Assembly: GCF_932526225.1 (NCBI RefSeq)
Contig: NC_064040.1
Span: forward strand, 8,157,181-8,221,180
Length of the DNA: 64,000 nt
DNA from: Nematostella vectensis
Taxonomy: Eukaryota > Cnidaria > Anthozoa > Actiniaria > Edwardsiidae
Direction of reading: 5' to 3'
The translations under genes were made by a program, and so were the position numbers. Below the pieces are notes generated by a model, which was given only the letters and a program-made list of their open reading frames with translations, had not been told where the DNA came from and ran no database searches. Below are positions 46,043 through 64,000 of this stretch, piece by piece. Every line of letters begins with the position of its first letter. Within the stretch, counting starts at the first letter, position 1.

Positions 46043-47941
46043 AGTTAAGTGTAATGTCCTTCACAAATTAATGTGAAGTAATGAAACCACTGGATGATTT
46101 CTGACAATATATTGAAGTATAATAAAGGGTTATTAAAATGACTTAAGCTTTGTGTTACTGTACATCCCATTATACGCTATTTAAAGGCATATGCATCATT
46201 TTCAGTTGTCAATCGCTGGATGACAAGAGCCCCTCTTGATAGCGCTTTGAATTAAGTGAAAGATTTTGTCTATATCTTACTTGAGTTATTGAAACAGCCT
46301 TAAAATGTATGGTATTTATTGTTTCCCTCGAAATGAACGATATAAAAGCAAATTAAGGCTAATATAGGCGGTCCTAGCCCGTTTATAGTGCGGTTTCGTG
46401 TTTAGTTAAAAGAAAAACAAGACTTAAAAAGCAAGGTTGAGGCAATAATGTCAGCGTCATTTTCTTGACTAGTCTCTAATAAATCCCTATGAAAGAGCGC
46501 CAATGCCAGCCAGTATCCCTAGCTCCAATTCACTCGGATGACAATAAGACAATATTTGCAGAGACATCAATGTATTGCCTTTTTTGCAGTAATACTGGTA
46601 CCTTTTAAATGGGGCTTAGCAGGATGGGTTTAGAGTCAAATCAAGTTAAGGTGCATAAACAAAGGTGCGCTTGGCAGCCAAAAAGTGGGTCATATGTCTT
46701 ATTGAAAGATCACCAAGAAATATCATTTTTCCATAAGATACCTTTGACTGCGCACCCCCTCTCAGACTCACTGTTTCTACTTTCGAACATCTTACATTTC
46801 CAAAAAGAGAAATATAGATACCATCATTTCTGAATGTACGATAACTCCGAGCCGAATCCATTTCTCGGAAAGTAGAATTTCAGAGACGGATTTGTCAAAA
46901 TTTATTTTATTTATGTTTTACTTATTCTACCTAAGGAATGTTTCCTCTGACATTTGCATATTTGCATTTACTTACAAAGTCGACTATTGTTTATCTGCAC
47001 ACGAATGTTTTATTTTTGCTAGAGATCGACACAGTGCATAATCCATGCCACGCTGTTTTGAATAGCCAGAGAACGATTGCTTGTATTTTTGATGTTACAG
47101 CCAAAATAGTTGTTTCACGACCTCCTGGGCCGGGTTTCTAGAAAGCAGGTTATCGCTAGTCTCCTTCACAGCCCCCAGCGTTTGGAGTCACAAAGCGCTC
47201 CCTGCCCGTGCGGGGTTAACGCTAACCCAGGAATGAATGCCCCTTTTATCCAATCAAATGTCAAGATAGCCGGTATACAGCGGCGTAGCCAGGTTTTTTA
47301 ATAGGAGGGGGCCCAAAAAAGGGACTTTCAAGGCATTTTCTTCTGTATTTTAGATATACTGTATTTTTGGCTGCTAGGGGGGGGGGGGGGGGGGGGCTAG
47401 GCCACTGGTATTTATCTGTGGTTAGCGCTAAGCTGCTTTCTAGGAACTGGCACCAGAATCTTTGTCTCGTTTGAGAATCAAATTTTGGGGGCGTTTTTTC
47501 ATTAACAAGACGAATTTTCCGAGTGCGACCTCATTTGAAATAGATGTATAACTGTTTCCCTAATTGGGAAGTAGCCATTAGGTGGAAAAAGTGTAGAATA
47601 TCACTAAAAAAAACCTGTTTAACAAGATATAACATCCGTCTAACTGTCTCGGGCATTTCCCGGCATGAGATTATAACGATAAATCCTACTAAACAAGCCT
47701 ACTTTTACCCTAGTCGACAGTTGTGGCAAGGCCCTCGTGAAAGTATAAAAATATACAGAATTTAATTATTTTAAGAAAGCATTCGATAAAAAAATATTGA
47801 TTAGAGAAAGATGTGGCTCTCTTAGGCACACCACTTAAAAATATTATTTTGAAATATTCAAATTTTACTTCGATAACTAAACTAGCGTTATAGTAATAGT
47901 GATTTTCATTAGCCCGTGAACCACATTTTAGCATATTACAC
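46043..47941. other. Intergenic with transposon fragments
   Basis: Near 47120-47460 are pieces of small-transposon ends ('ggccgggtttctagaaagc', 'gttaacgctaaccc', later 'ggttagcgctaagc') around a G run at 47379-47396. They resemble the element at 54124-55023. 'cggcgtagccagg' near 47281 resembles the CAGGGCCGTAGC family. No gene supported. Confidence 0.45.
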
Positions 47942-47947
47942 TTTATT
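47942..47947 (-). promoter_or_regulatory. Poly(A) signal, SOS gene
   Basis: TTTATT on the plus strand is AATAAA on the minus strand, 180 bp after the SOS stop codon and correctly oriented. Confidence 0.5.
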
Positions 47948-48126
47948 GTTATCTAATTCCATTGTTCTCTTTTGTGTTTAACTTGCTATAACACTTTGAC
48001 TATCACACTTTGCTCCACGGGTTAATGAAAACCACTCTACTTCCTAGACGGAGACATTCAAGTGATTGAGGAATGCGTGACGAAAATATTCCCGCCAAAA
48101 TGAATACCAAATTATCGCGTACAGCA

Positions 48127-64000
<15,874 letters not shown>

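Overview
This window looks like nuclear DNA of an anthozoan cnidarian, most likely a sea anemone such as Nematostella (inference). The evidence is AT-rich, intron-dense genes with GT-AG junctions, small palindromic transposons, a BEL/Pao retroelement relic, a tRNA-type SINE, intron-borne box C/D snoRNAs and a metazoan Ras exchange factor. There is no prokaryotic feature. Exons below were built by hand from splice sites, reading-frame phase and family knowledge. Nothing was aligned by program.

Layout. (1) 1.7-16.3 kb, plus strand: a 16-exon gene for a type II membrane protein with an NPxY-containing cytoplasmic tail, one membrane span, a long glycosylated coiled coil built from repeated exons, a very short collagen stretch and a six-cysteine end. 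(2) 18.3-34.8 kb: two near-identical cytochrome P450 genes with uninterrupted coding regions, facing away from each other. Between them lie transposable elements: a large palindromic element, a CRE-motif-rich satellite, and a BEL/Pao relic broken by a foldback element. (3) 35.6-39.6 kb: tandem repeats, little coding. (4) 40.1-45 kb: an F-box/LRR gene on the minus strand and, diverging from it, a probable non-coding snoRNA host gene with three related box C/D snoRNAs. (5) 48.1-64.0 kb, minus strand: 18 exons of a Son of sevenless (SOS) homologue, from the end of the PH domain through REM, Cdc25 and the proline-rich tail. Its 5' part lies beyond the window. One SOS intron is of the minor U12 AT-AC type, and several others are filled with minisatellites. 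One array has absorbed a 5' splice site. A plus-strand single-exon GPCR gene and its truncated tandem copies sit inside one SOS intron.

The genes do not form one pathway. The receptor-like protein, P450s, F-box protein, SOS and GPCR appear to be unrelated neighbours. I found no convincing new multi-gene system. The most distinctive signals are the SOS splice-site minisatellite, the AT-AC intron, the modular coiled-coil gene, the snoRNA triplet and the transposon nesting between the P450s.
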